64,000 bases of DNA. It comes from Litsea cubeba. Lineage: Eukaryota; Streptophyta; Magnoliopsida; Laurales; Lauraceae. The first letter of the stretch is position 1. Every line of letters starts with the position of its first letter. The notes beneath the pieces were generated by a model. The model was not told the origin of the DNA. It saw only the letters and a program-made list of their open reading frames with translations, and ran no database searches. Below, piece by piece: positions 10,994 through 21,105 of the stretch. A program made the position numbers and the translations under genes. Location of the stretch: assembly GCA_012931725.1 (NCBI GenBank), contig CM022944.1, forward strand, positions 60,230,694 through 60,294,693, given 5' to 3'.

Positions 10994-12022
10994 AATTGCA
11001 TTTCTTCGAGGTTTCGGATTTTCACTAAAATGGCACCACTAGGCTTAGGTCACCTCGTCGGACTGATCATCCGGCTTGGGGTCTTTATTTTGTTTGCCAG
11101 CTGCAGTTTGGATTCCGTCTGTACCGACCATGGCAACGGTAATTTATCCGGTCCCACGAGTAGTGGCTATGGTTCTGTTTGATAACGACTATGTCGTTCC
11201 GGTCCCACGATTAGTGGCTACGGTTTGTCTACTCCGGTTACTTCGGTAACAGGAGAATATAGCTTTATGTGGGTTGCCAATTGTTTTTATGCATTAATAT
11301 TCATCTCATGGTATTTGTTTATGTTACTCATCATGACATTGGATTTGTAAACCATCGAGGTGTTTATCTTCTATCTTTACTTTGACAATGTATTATCGTG
11401 ATTTCATCGCAACTCTCACTTATTATGTTTTGTTTTACTTTCATCCTATTATTGTTGTAATTGCTTGCCAGACCGTCGTGTCTGACTCTCTTTTGTTTGG
11501 TGTCAGATGTCGAGCCCCTCGCGGTTGAGGCGCACTTCGAGGCGGAACCTATAGTTCCAGTGGAGGGCGAGTGGCAGCCCGATGATGTCAATTAGACGTC
11601 GGGTTACCTTGGAGCTGCGATCACATTTTGGGGATTTCATATTATACATTTTGGGTTTTTGTCATGGCCATTGTTGGCTTATTTTCTTTTGGGGAAAAAT
11701 TTGTAATTAATGCTTAACTTTACTCTTGTATCAACTTTAAACTAACTTTGGGGCCTACAGTAAATGTTTCTCTTTTGATGCTAGTCTCTTGCGTTCTCAT
11801 CTTTATATCCGTTTGAGAGACTTTTATGTTTGCTACAATGCTTCCGCGTAACTCGTTTGTATGAAAGTGATCCTTATATATCACTATCGGATCGGATTCC
11901 GTGAATCCTTACCGCGGAAACCTGTGGGAAACTAGCGTGTGCGGGCGGAATTTTCCGGCCCGTCGCGCCGCGTCCCCGGATTAAGGCCTCGTTTAGCGGG
12001 ACCTCGGTCCGCGGGCGTGACA

Positions 12023-12027
12023 AAAAG
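12023..12027. repeat. Target-site duplication of A, right copy (AAAAG)
   Basis: Second copy of the five-base duplication made when A integrated. Confidence 0.93.
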
Positions 12028-12069
12028 AGAGGCCGAAAGAGGGCTGAAATAGGCCCTCACAGAAGCCTG

Positions 12070-12137
12070 GCTCGCTATAGCGAGCTGGGCTTCTGCCCGG
12101 ACCCCGCCAGGCAGTAGGCAGGCTCGCTATAGCGAGC
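12070..12137. repeat. Two perfect 16 bp palindromes in the old LTR
   Basis: GCTCGCTATAGCGAGC occurs twice, at 12070-12085 and 12122-12137, each followed by CTGG. They occupy the same relative place as the CTCGAG palindromes of LTR A but with a different core, so the arrangement is kept while the sequence is not. Confidence 0.85.
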
Positions 12138-13228
12138 TGGCCTGCTGTCCAGCCCGTGGAGGGGAGTTCTTCTCCCCTGTTTCTACACATCTTTCATTCC
12201 ATTTGATTTTTCTTTCCCTCCCACTTCTTCTATATCAAATCTAATACAATTTGGGCTTCTCCTTGCCACATCAAATCCATTAAAACAACCATACACTACA
12301 TCATTCCTTCTAATTCCACAATTCAAATATGGACATAACCATTTCATTCATCAAATTACTAACAATCTGAAATATAAATAGCTGATCCAAAGATGATTAA
12401 TTGAAGGACAAAACCAAGATTTAATACTAAACAATAATTTAAAGAAAATTAAACACAAACCATTGCTTAAACATTTCAAAGATAAAACCATATACCATAA
12501 GGAAAACATAAGATAGGATAGGAAATTCATGAAATCATTCATATTAAAAAATAATCATCACATTAGCTGAATATTTTACTTGCCTCTAGCCAAGAATAGG
12601 GGGCAAACCACTCCAAGAGCACCTCTCTAATAGCAAAGCCCCAAATCTACAAAAGCCCCAAAAATATCCAAGAGAAAGCCCTTGAAAATCAATCTTTTGT
12701 AAATCTCAATGAAAACCCTTGCATGTATGATAAAAATACTCCAAATAGTTTGGAAAACAAAGATATAAAGAAAGAAAAGCCATAGCTAACCTTTGGCGAT
12801 TCAAACAAGGAAAAAGTGCTTGAAAAGTGGGTATTCTCTTGCTCAAAACTCTTGAAAATCGTGTCTTTGGAAAGCCAAGAGAGAGGAGAAGAAGATTGGG
12901 AGATCAATCCTCCATTTAGCACTCAAGATGAGGGGTTCCAGAGAAGAGAGAGAAAGTGCTGGGAGAAAACCCTAAGCTCCACTCTTGTTGCAGGAAAATA
13001 AAAGAATGGGGAAGAAGAAGAACCTATTGGCTTTATAAAGAGTAAGTGGGCTGGGCCCCATGGGCCCCAACATTGCAAAGGCTGAAACTAACATTTGTGG
13101 GTCCCACATGAGATCGACGAAGAAAACAAAGTCGATCAACGAAATATTTACTTTCCAAAAAGTATATTTTCCCCAAATTCTGATATTTTTGAAATTCATG
13201 GACAGATTTAGTGAAAATGCCAATATTT

Positions 13229-14633
13229 ACGGCCAGCGGCTACCAGGGCTCTGATTATCCGTTAGTCGATTTGGGACCGGTGGGCCTTGGCATTTTCAAC
13301 GGTGATGGCAGCATTTGGGTGAAGCCTTGTCAACTTCGTGGCTGTTTCAGCGCTGACTCCGAATGGGAGTCGTGGACTGATCGAGTCCTGCTGATTGGTG
13401 GCGCCGTTTTGAAGGAAGCCGGGATTTTTGATGCGGTCTGCGCCTTTAGGGAGACTGTGATCTTTTTCGACGAGGCCTTCATGGCTATGCTGGAGTCATT
13501 CCTTCCACAAACCAATACCTTCGTTGTCATGAATGGTGAGATTGGGTTTTCTTTGAAGGAGTTGAGCGTCATTACTGGATTGCCTATCCTTGGCAAACTC
13601 TATGAAGAGTTCATGCCGATCGACAGTGTCGTTGAGTAGCAGTCGGAGGAGTTCAGGCTTCAGTACTTTCAGCTTGTCGCCTTCTATGATTTTTTTAAGG
13701 AGAAGGAGGGCTCGAAAGTTAGATCCAGCAGTTGGAAGAGTTCTGGCTCTTCATTCCCCAACTTCTTTGACAGTAGGGAATCTTCTGATAGCATAACCTG
13801 GGAAGCTAGTGCTCAGGATCCGGGTTCGAAGAAGACTTCGGCCATGCAAAAAGAGTTGAGGGGTTTCTTCTCAAGTACAGACGCCATTTGCTCTAACATT
13901 GCACTGCGGAGAGATCTCGCTAATTACCTCACTTATTGGCTAGGTGAGGCTGTTTTTGCTAGAGGAGATGGAATGCACATCAGGCCGCATTATATTTTTC
14001 AGGCTTGTCAGATGGCGTTTGGAGAGCAGCTTGCTTTGATGCCTGCTCTTTACTCCTACTTATGCACCGAACTGCAGGCAGCTGCTTTTTTGGTTCGGAT
14101 TGGGCTTCCCATGAATAGGGTATTTTCAGCCCACATTTTCTATTCGTGGTATGTATACCACTGTCCTGGCTTCCATCGATTGGTTGCTGCACAGGATGAT
14201 GATCCTCTAATGATTCGATTGGCTACGGGCAAACCCGTGCTCGAATCACTTTTGTTTGCCCGCATGAGGATCCGACGGTTCAGGGACGTCGAGATGGGGC
14301 AGTCTTCAGTGAAGCCTTCTCCTGAGTTGCGGAAGAAGGCCTTCGATTTTGGTGCCTCCCGACACTCTACTAGGGCAGGGTCAGGAAGGCATTACTTCTT
14401 GACAAATGTAGAGAAGGAGTGGCTTTTTAGCATACATGTTGGCACGATGGTGTACCGCAGACATCTTTTCGTCGACATCCAACCGTATGTACCTTCTCGC
14501 TTTGCGCAGCAGTTGGGCTTCTCTCAAGGCGTTGTTGGAGCATCTTCAAGCGTGGTGAAACACTTTGGAGGTTTGCAGGACGGGAGAAACGCATGGGCTT
14601 GCTATAGTGCTGAAGACACTACTACCATAATTT
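13229..14633 (+). pseudogene. E antisense gene, first part: plant-mobile-domain-like exon 2
   Basis: Frame 2 is open through this stretch except for a TAG at 13637-13639. It matches exon 2 of the antisense gene of D from SGYQGSDYP to SAEDTT, covering the mobile-domain-like core (NTFVVMNGEIGFSLKELS, GLPILGKLYEEFMP) and the following conserved region (YLTYWLGEAVF, ALYSYLCTELQAAAF). The exon begins abruptly at the truncated end of E, so the start codon is lost. At 14633 it is cut by copia C and resumes in register at 22280. I call the domain from its resemblance to the aminotransferase-like/plant mobile domain family; no search was run. Confidence 0.8.
14629..14633. repeat. Target-site duplication of C, left copy (AATTT)
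   Basis: AATTT before the left LTR, repeated at 22275-22279. Removing C and one copy rejoins the mobile-domain exon in frame, which confirms the boundary. Confidence 0.92.
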
Positions 14634-15280
14634 TGTTAGATATCGCGATCACTGAGAGGGGGGGGGTGAATCAGTGATTCTTTAATAACAGGTCCAATTT
14701 AACAACAAAAGCAAATCAAATCACACAATGACACCAGATTTAACGTGGTTCACCGAAAGGCTACGTCCACGGTTCAAAGACTGTCCGAACACCAATCCGG
14801 GACAGATCTGAATCTATTTAGTCGCACCAACGACAAAGAGCACCAACCCTTAGTTTCAGATAGCACCAACTATCTAGGAAGCACCTACTCCCTTGAGTTT
14901 CAGATAGCACCAACTATCTAGGAAGCATCGACTCCCTTTACAATTTATCTGCACCAACAGATAGGATCACCAAACCCCAGACACCAAGCACCAACTTGAT
15001 GTTCTACAGAATAAAAGTAGAAACCTTTTTCTATAGCCATTCCCCTCTACAATCTCTCTCTCTCAATCCCTTACAAATTGAAAATTAAAGCATAAACAGA
15101 GAGACACTTATCTTATGGACGAAACACCATCTTCAAGAGCACATCCTCGTCCACACTTGCTGTAGAAACTTGTAGCAAGACTGCACACAACAACAGCACT
15201 CTCTTCTCTCCAAAACTCTCTCTCTTTTCTTCTCTTCTTTCTCTCTTGGTGTGTCTTCTTAAAAACGAACCAAACATGCC

Positions 15281-15288
15281 TTTATATA
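15281..15288 (-). promoter_or_regulatory. TATA box of the C 3' LTR
   Basis: TATATAAA on the minus strand (plus TTTATATA), repeated at 21751-21758 in the other LTR. Its position about two-thirds through the LTR fits a U3/R boundary. Confidence 0.7.
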
Positions 15289-15416
15289 GGTTATGATAAC
15301 CCTTAAGAGTGTTCAAAATAGGCTACAATTCGTTTAGAAAGAGTCCCAAACGAAATAGATAAGAATGCTGAATTTTCGTGCAAGACTTCTGTTTCTGCGC
15401 AACTCTGGTTCCCGTG

Positions 15417-15612
15417 CTCGGTCGACATCCTGCCTTGCTCGGTCGACATCATACACAGTCTGGAAACAGACAACTATCGTGCTCGGTCGACATCCTGGGG
15501 TCCCGGTCGACCGACGACACACTGTGTCAGGAAAATAACTGGGAGCTTCTTGAAACTTTTTCTGCAGGTTTCTCTTTGCTCGGTCGACCGCATGGGGTGC
15601 CCGGTCGACCGC
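15417..15612. repeat. CGGTCGAC palindrome cluster in U3 of C (left LTR)
   Basis: Six copies of CGGTCGAC in under 200 bp, three extended to the perfect palindrome CGGTCGACCG and the others followed by ATC. They lie 130-330 bp upstream of the TATA box on the minus strand. The same set occurs at about 21889-22084. Confidence 0.85.
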
Positions 15613-15804
15613 ACACTCTGCTTCAGGAATTCTGAATTCCCGAACTGTTTGAACTCTGATTTCTCTTTTAAGCTCTATCAACACCAACCTATTAACATCA
15701 TGCTTGTGACAATGTGTTGACAATAATTCCAACTCAAAACGATACTTGAGATACTAAATTCTTCAATTCTTCAAAAGACTTTCAAGTCATCTCAAATTCC
15801 AATA

Positions 15805-15822
15805 ATCTCCCCCTTTGGAATT
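15805..15822 (-). other. Polypurine tract of C
   Basis: On the minus strand CAAAGGGGGAGATTA-type sequence directly precedes the 3' LTR, the usual copia plus-strand primer. Confidence 0.8.
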
Positions 15823-16174
15823 GTTGGCAACACTTTTGGAACTTCAACACTTAAAACACATTAAACTAGTTGATCTTCTTGAAGCTTCTTCAGAACCATA
15901 GTCTCCCCCTGTCTTTAAAAAAAAATCAAGATACCAATCTCCCCAAAGTTATCATAGCATAACTTCTTCTAAGCATAGCTTTCTCCTAGCTTAAGTCTTT
16001 CTCCTGATACCAAGTTATCATAGCATAACTTCTTCTAAGCATAGCTTTCTCCTAGCTTAAGTCTTTCTCCTAGCTTAAGTCTTTCTCCCCCTTTGACAAC
16101 AAGTCCAAAGGGACCAACGAAGGAGCGAATAGGATATTCAAGGAATACTTTGCTCCCCCTTTCAAGCACAACTC
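15823..16174 (-). repeat. Untranslated region of C with a direct repeat
   Basis: Noncoding stretch between the pol stop and the polypurine tract. A unit of nearly 60 bp containing ATCATAGCATAACTTCTTCT and CTTTCTCCTAGCTTAAGTCT occurs twice (about 15950-16010 and 16018-16075), the second with an extra partial copy. It looks like a recent slippage duplication. No ORF of note. Confidence 0.65.
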
Positions 16175-17155
16175 CTAAGGATTAGGAGAGTGAGTAACTC
16201 CTAATTTTTTTCGGAGATACTCGAAGACTTCTTTTGGCAGAGGTTTTGTGAAGATATCAGCAACTTGCTCAGTAGTTGGGACATATTCCAACTTTACCTC
16301 ACCATCTGCAACCTTTTCCTTGAGAAAGTGATAGCGAATTGCTACATGCTTCGTTCTAGAATGCTGAACAGGATTCTTAGAGATGTGAATTGCACTTGTG
16401 TTGTCACAGAGGATCGGCGTAGGATCCGTTGTCGGAACTCCTAGATCAGAGAGCATTTGCCGCATCCATAACACTTGCGTACGACAAGTTGCCGCTGCAA
16501 TATATTCCGCTTCCGCTGTAGAAAGGGATACTGAATCTTGTTTCTTACTATGCCATGCCACCAACCTTTCACCGAGATAGAATGCACCGCCGCTTGTACT
16601 CTTGCGATCATCTATACAACCAGCCCAATCGGCGTCAGAGTATGCAACAAGAGTGAAGGATTTTCTTTTAGGATACCATATGCCAAGCTCCATGGTACCT
16701 TTCAGATATCGAAATATCCTTTTTACTGCTGTGAGGTGCGTCTCAGTTGGTGATGCTTGAAATCGAGCCACCATACATACTGCTTGCAGAAGATCCAGTC
16801 TTGTAGCAGTCAAATAAAGCAAGCTTCCTATCATAGAACGATAAGTGGTGTGATCAACGGACGAACCCTTATCATCTTTGCTTAGCTTTGTGTTCGTTGT
16901 CATTGGTGTGCTCACTGGCTTGCTGTCTTCCATGTTAAAACGCTTCAGCATTTCCTTGATGTATTTCATCTGTGATATGAAGATACCATGTTTCAGCTGC
17001 TGAACTTGTAAACCAAGGAAGAACTTTAGTTCTCCAAGCATTGACATCTCAAATTCTTTCTTCATCTCTTCAGCAAAATTCCTGCACATTTCCTCATCAT
17101 TGCCACCAAAGATTATGTCATCGACATAAACAATGACAACCAGCTGTTTGCTCAA
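16175..17155 (-). pseudogene. C pol, C-terminal part: RT palm and RNase H
   Basis: 326 codons in the same frame as the upstream pol part, from which a single in-frame TAG (17156-17158) separates it. It starts inside reverse transcriptase with VIVYVDDIIFGG, the catalytic YVDD, and continues to copia RNase H with YSDADWAGCIDDRKSTSGG, STAEAEYIAA, CDNTSAI and the terminal ADIFTKPLP. All catalytic residues are present. The stop lacks a recognisable readthrough context, so it is more likely decay. Confidence 0.88.
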
Positions 17156-19516
17156 CTATGTTTTGACATAAAGATTGCTATCAACCAGTCCTTTTCCAAA
17201 ACCGATCTTGCAGAGATAGAGGTCCAGCCTTGCATACCACGCCCTTGGCGCTTGTTTCAGCCCATAAAGAGCCTTTTTCAACTTGCACACTAGATCTGAA
17301 TTTTTGCTAATAGGAAAGCCATCAGGTTGCTCAATGTAGACCTCTTCTTCAAGTAATCCATTCAAGAAGGCTGACTTTACATCCATCTGAAATACCTTGA
17401 AGGTTTTGTATGCAGCCAATGCAAGAAACATACGAATGGCTTCCAGACGAGCCACCGGTGCAAAGGTCTCTTCAAAATCTATGCCTTCAACTTGAGCATA
17501 GCATTTACAAACCAACCTTGCTTTGTTTCGAATGACCTGACCATCTTCATTCAGCTTATTCCGAAAGACCCATTTAGTACCAATAACATTCTTATCGGTA
17601 GGTCTAGAGACTAGTTCCCATGTGGAGTTCTTCTCAATTTGCTCCAACTCCTCATGCATAGCTTTCAACCAACTTTCATCGAGACTGGCTTCAGCCACAG
17701 TCTTGGGTTCAATGGTGGACACAAGTGAGTAATTGCTAACTACACTTTGTCTTGTTTTAACACCGACCTCAGGATCTCCAATGATTTGATCCTTAGGGTG
17801 TTGCTCTACCCAAGTGCTTTTCTTTCTAGGTGTAGCATCCTCTGAGTCATCCTTTGATTTCTCAGAATCATTAGGTTTAGCTACATCATCATCAATCTCA
17901 CTCGAGTCCTCATAAACGGGACTGTCATAATGAGTTCCATTCTTTGATTCATGGTTTTCATCAATTCTAACATCGGCACTTTCTATTATTTTTCTGGTCC
18001 TTTTGTTAAGACATCTGTAAGCCTTACTAGATGAGGAATAACCCAGAAATATACCTTCATCAGCTCTTTCATCAAATTTGCCCGGATTTTGTTCAAGACG
18101 CTTGATGTAACACTTGCTACCGAAGACTCTGAAGTGCTTGACTGTTGCTTTTCGCCCAAACCATAGCTCATAAGGAGTTTTGACTTCATGTGGCCTGATC
18201 AAGCATCGATTATGAATGTATACAGCCGTATGGATTGCCTCCTTCCAGTATTTGTCAGCTAGCTTGCTCTCAGTTAGCATTGTACGAGCCATCTTTTGAA
18301 CGGTGCGATTTTTCCGTTCCACAACTCCATTTTGCTGTGGAGTTCTAGGGGCTGAATACTGTCTTTGAATGCCATGGTGCTCACAATAGTTAGTGAACTC
18401 TTCAGATGTGAATTCACCGCCTCGATCAGACCTTAAAATCTTGATACGTTTTCCAAGCATATTCTCAACCTGTGCTTTAAACACTTTAAAACGATCAAGT
18501 GCTTGATGTTTATGCTTAAGAAACAATACCCATGTCATACGAGTATAATCATCAATGCATAACATAAAATACTTATCTCCATTGGTGCTTTGAGTTCGCA
18601 TCGGTCCACAGAGATCAGTGTGCACTAGCTCAAGAGGTTTCTTTGAATGATGCTCCTTTGACTTGAACATAACCCTCGTTTGCTTTCCCTTTTGACAAGA
18701 ATCGCAAATGGGATTGGAAGGCTTTTCAACTGTAGACATACCTCTGACAGCCTTTGATTTGTAAATCTTTGACATGTTATCAAAGTTTAGATGCCCAAGG
18801 CGTTTGTGCCACAACCAACTTTCCTCTGTCCGACTCATCAAGCAAGTCTTTTCAGCTCCATCTGACAATGTATAGAGATTTCCAGCAGTCCTAGATCCAG
18901 TAGCCACTGTTTTGCCGTTGCTACACTTCTTGATAGCAAAACCATTCTTAGTGAAGACAACTTCGTGGCCTTTGTCACAGATCTGGCTCACACTAAGCAA
19001 GTTGTGTCTTAGTCCAGACACATATAAGACCTCGTCTGATCTGATCTTGTTTGCCTTTAGCTGAACAACACCTTTTCCGCAGATTTTGGCACCATCATTG
19101 TTACCAAACTTCACTGATCCGCCTTCATAGTGCTGTAATTTGACGAATTTTTCCTTATCACCTGTCATATGGCTTGAACAACCACTATCAAGGACCCATG
19201 GTGCTGTCTTCTTTTGTGCATTGAATGCCATTTGTACAATGAGAGATTCTTTGGAATTACCTTCCCTTTTCTTTGCCCTCCATGCCTTAACTAACTTGGG
19301 TTTCTTTTCAACCTGAAATTGGTTAGCAATAGGCAACCTACAATCCCTATCCAAATTTCCATAATTATGACACATATAGCACTCAATTTTGTGGCTGTTT
19401 AGGATTGAAAAAGGATTCCTAGTCACAAATGGGCTGTTTCTAACATAGAATTTGCAATCAGCTCTTTTATGTCCATATCTATTACAATGATAGCAATAAC
19501 CATAGAATCTGAACAT
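17156..19516 (-). pseudogene. C gag end and pol: zinc knuckle, protease, integrase, RT N-terminus
   Basis: 786 codons. It opens with a second CX2CX4HX4C knuckle (CYHCNRYGHKRADC), then protease with WVLDSGCSSHMTGD, a GAG-pre-integrase HHCC region (HKRLGHLNFDNM...CDSCQKGK), the integrase core (HTDLCGPM, RSDRGGEF, QNGVVERKNRT) and the RT start (WVFRNKLNEDG, FQMDVKSAFLNG, LYGLKQAPRAWY). It ends at the TAG just before YVDD. The real reading must enter from the frame of 19423-20220 by a one-base shift near 19500-19520, where a run AAGAAAGGAAGAATATG lies. Confidence 0.9.
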
Positions 19517-20220
19517 ATTCTTCCTTTCTTAGGTGGCTGGTTAAACTCCACAAACCTTTTCTTATTGACCGTCTCAATACTAGGCTGAATTTGAAGCTTT
19601 GTAGCCTTGAGAGGTATGGCACTTTGTTTCATAAACGAAGAAGATGCAGCTTTAGAGGACTCTCCGGTTTCAAATCCAATACCAAATTTATTGTGGAAGG
19701 GCTTTTGAACTTTCAGAATTTCATTGAGTTTCATTGTCCCTTCAATCGCTTGGAGTGTTTTGAGTTTTCGGCTATTTTCCAAGTTTTCAGCCTTTGCTCT
19801 AGCGATTTCAGTTTCAAGTTTCATAGCCTCTTCCTTTTTGATACTTATTTGATTTTGAAGGACTTCCACCATTCTTTTATATTCTTCAACTTGAGTTTTC
19901 AAAGCAATAATTGAACTTTCAGATTCATGAAGAAGTTTCAGATTTTTCTTACTTGTTTTTCGTTCCATGCTAAGCTCCTCAAGTGCGGCAATGAGTTCTT
20001 CTTCGAGATTGACCTCAGCCTCCTCTTCCTCTTCCGGCTCTTGCTCCTCTTCTTCTTCAACGGTAACCATGAAGAGAGCTTCAGTTGCCTCGGTTGATTC
20101 ATCATCGTCTGAAGTTTCAGACGTGCTGTCATTATATTGACTGATGAAGCTTTTTTGTTTTGCCCCTCTTTCTGAAATTTTTCTTCCACTTACTCTTATC
20201 GACATAAGAGTCATCATCAT
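19423..20220 (-). pseudogene. C gag middle: acidic and coiled-coil segment, shifted frame
   Basis: 265 codons in a frame offset from both the N-terminal gag and pol. Content: a Ser/Asp/Glu-rich acidic stretch, then a long heptad-like segment (ALEELSMERKTSKKNL, VEEYKRMVEVLQNQISIKK, LETEIARAKAENLENSRK). Gag proteins with a coiled coil between two zinc knuckles are known in some plant copia groups. Because the flanking parts share one frame, this part is displaced by two one-base shifts that cancel, near 20160-20175 and 19500-19520. Confidence 0.75.
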
Positions 20221-21037
20221 TATTTTCTTTCAGCGGACACTTCGCAGCAAAGTGACCAACACCGCCACAATTGAAGCATTTAAAGGGTAGCTTCCCTTTA
20301 TACTTTCCATTGCTTCCTTTCTTCAGCTTTCTAACAAATTGAGCCTCAAGCTCATCATCATCAGTATCAGAATCATGACCAGCAGTCTCTTTTCCCTTTT
20401 TCTGAACTTTGAAGGCCGCTTCTCTATCAGATGAAGACGTCTTACCTATGCGCATCTCATAGGCAGTGAGTGAACCATGCAACTCATCCATGGAAAATTC
20501 ATTCAGATCCTTGGCTTCTTCTATGGCTGAGACTTTTGAATCAAACCGGGGAAGAAGAGATCTTAGAACCTTTTTGACGATGACTGGTTCTTTAATCTCC
20601 TCCCCTAGTCCACGAATGTCATTCGTGACTTCATTCACTCGTTGCAAATATGAGTCAACATTCTCGCTTTCCTCCATGCGAAGAGATTCAAATTGAGAGC
20701 GATGGGTTTGCAATTTTGCTTCTTTGATCTTCTCATCTCCTTCATGAATGCTTTTCAACTTGTCCCATATTTCCTTGGCTGTTTTGCATGCAATTACTTT
20801 GACTAGCTCGCTGTCCACAAGGCCACTAAAGAGTGCATTCTGCGCTTTTGAGTCGTTGTCTGCTAACTTCTTCATTGCAGCATCATTGGGTACAATGGCA
20901 ATATTGTAACCGACTCTGACAGTCTCCCAGACATCATAGCCAAGTGACTTAATGAAAGCCTGCATTCTGATCTTCCAGAAGGAGTAATTAGAACCATCAA
21001 ACAAAGGTGCTTTCTTATTCCCTGTATTGGTTGCCAT
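20132..21037 (-). CDS. gag: C Gag N-terminal part (UBN2-type, zinc knuckle)
   Basis: Begins at the ATG at 21037 (MATNTGNKKAPLFDG); the frame extends upstream only through TTG. It shows the copia Gag pattern LFDGSNYSFWKIRMQAFIKS, a helical UBN2-like body with EIWDKLKSIHEGDEKIKEAK, the SLRMEESENVDSYLQRVNE phrase, and a CX2CX4HX4C knuckle (CFNCGGVGHFAAKC) near the end. It terminates shortly after the knuckle because of a frameshift; the protein should continue in the 19423-20220 frame. It lies about 55 bases downstream of the primer site. Confidence 0.88.
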   Translation of the reverse strand: MATNTGNKKAPLFDGSNYSFWKIRMQAFIKSLGYDVWETVRVGYNIAIVPNDAAMKKLADNDSKAQNALFSGLVDSELVKVIACKTAKEIWDKLKSIHEGDEKIKEAKLQTHRSQFESLRMEESENVDSYLQRVNEVTNDIRGLGEEIKEPVIVKKVLRSLLPRFDSKVSAIEEAKDLNEFSMDELHGSLTAYEMRIGKTSSSDREAAFKVQKKGKETAGHDSDTDDDELEAQFVRKLKKGSNGKYKGKLPFKCFNCGGVGHFAAKCPLKENNDDDSYVDKSKWKKNFRKRGKTKKLHQSI

Positions 21038-21091
21038 GTGATTTGACAAGAGATCACCCTTAGCGTGTTAAGCTTTTCAAGGGAGCCTTAC

Positions 21092-21103
21092 GCTCTGATA
21101 CCA
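21092..21103 (-). other. Primer-binding site of C (initiator Met-tRNA)
   Basis: TGGTATCAGAGC on the minus strand, two bases from the inner edge of the 5' LTR. Confidence 0.92.
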
Positions 21104-21105
21104 AT

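Larger units (their letters stand above)
643..12022 (+). mobile_element. Element A: complete Ty3/gypsy chromovirus (Tekay/Del-like)
   Basis: An 11,380 bp element with every structural part visible: 5' LTR 643-3912, Met-tRNA primer site 3917-3928, one gag-pol frame 4076-8758, polypurine tract just before the 3' LTR, 3' LTR 8776-12022. The LTRs run TG...CA and the element is flanked by AAAAG at 638-642 and 12023-12027. The C-terminal chromodomain, gag-pol in one frame and LTRs above 3 kb fit the Tekay/Del branch of chromoviruses. By eye the LTRs differ at roughly 25-30 single bases plus a few small indels, around 1%, so insertion is recent. It is inserted in an older, oppositely oriented LTR of a related family. 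Confidence 0.95.
8776..12022 (+). repeat. 3' LTR of element A
   Basis: 3,247 bp, TG...CA, matching the 5' LTR throughout with about 1% substitutions by eye. Visible differences include a block near 9713-9730, a short block near 11379-11384, and the rearranged palindrome cluster at about 10167-10240. TATA box repeated at 10985. No gene inside. Confidence 0.95.
12023..13228 (-). repeat. Old Tekay-like LTR remnant, reverse orientation
   Basis: Read on the minus strand this follows LTR A in order: the stretch with the CTTTCCAAAAAGTATATTTT phrase, the CTTGGCTAGAGGCAAGTA phrase (plus-strand 12583-12600), then a palindrome cluster near 12070-12137. Similarity is partial, so it is a different, older family or an old copy. 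Element A landed just beyond the palindromes. The remnant stops near 13228, where Tat-element sequence begins with neither LTR end nor duplication, so the junction is probably a deletion scar. No ORF here looks real. Confidence 0.7.
14634..15804 (-). repeat. 3' LTR of element C
   Basis: 1,171 bp. On the plus strand it starts TGTTAGATATCGCGATC and ends ATTCCAATA; the matching right LTR ends ATTCCAACA, so the outermost TG/CA has mutated here. It contains a TATA box (15281-15288, minus) and six CGGTCGAC motifs (about 15418-15612). The 67- and 132-codon frames inside recur in the other LTR and are not genes. Confidence 0.93.

Noticed and set aside
17156..17158. TAG in C pol as a possible programmed readthrough stop
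   Set aside because: It lies in the middle of RT, the bases after it do not match known readthrough contexts, and other copia elements have no stop there. A point mutation is simpler.
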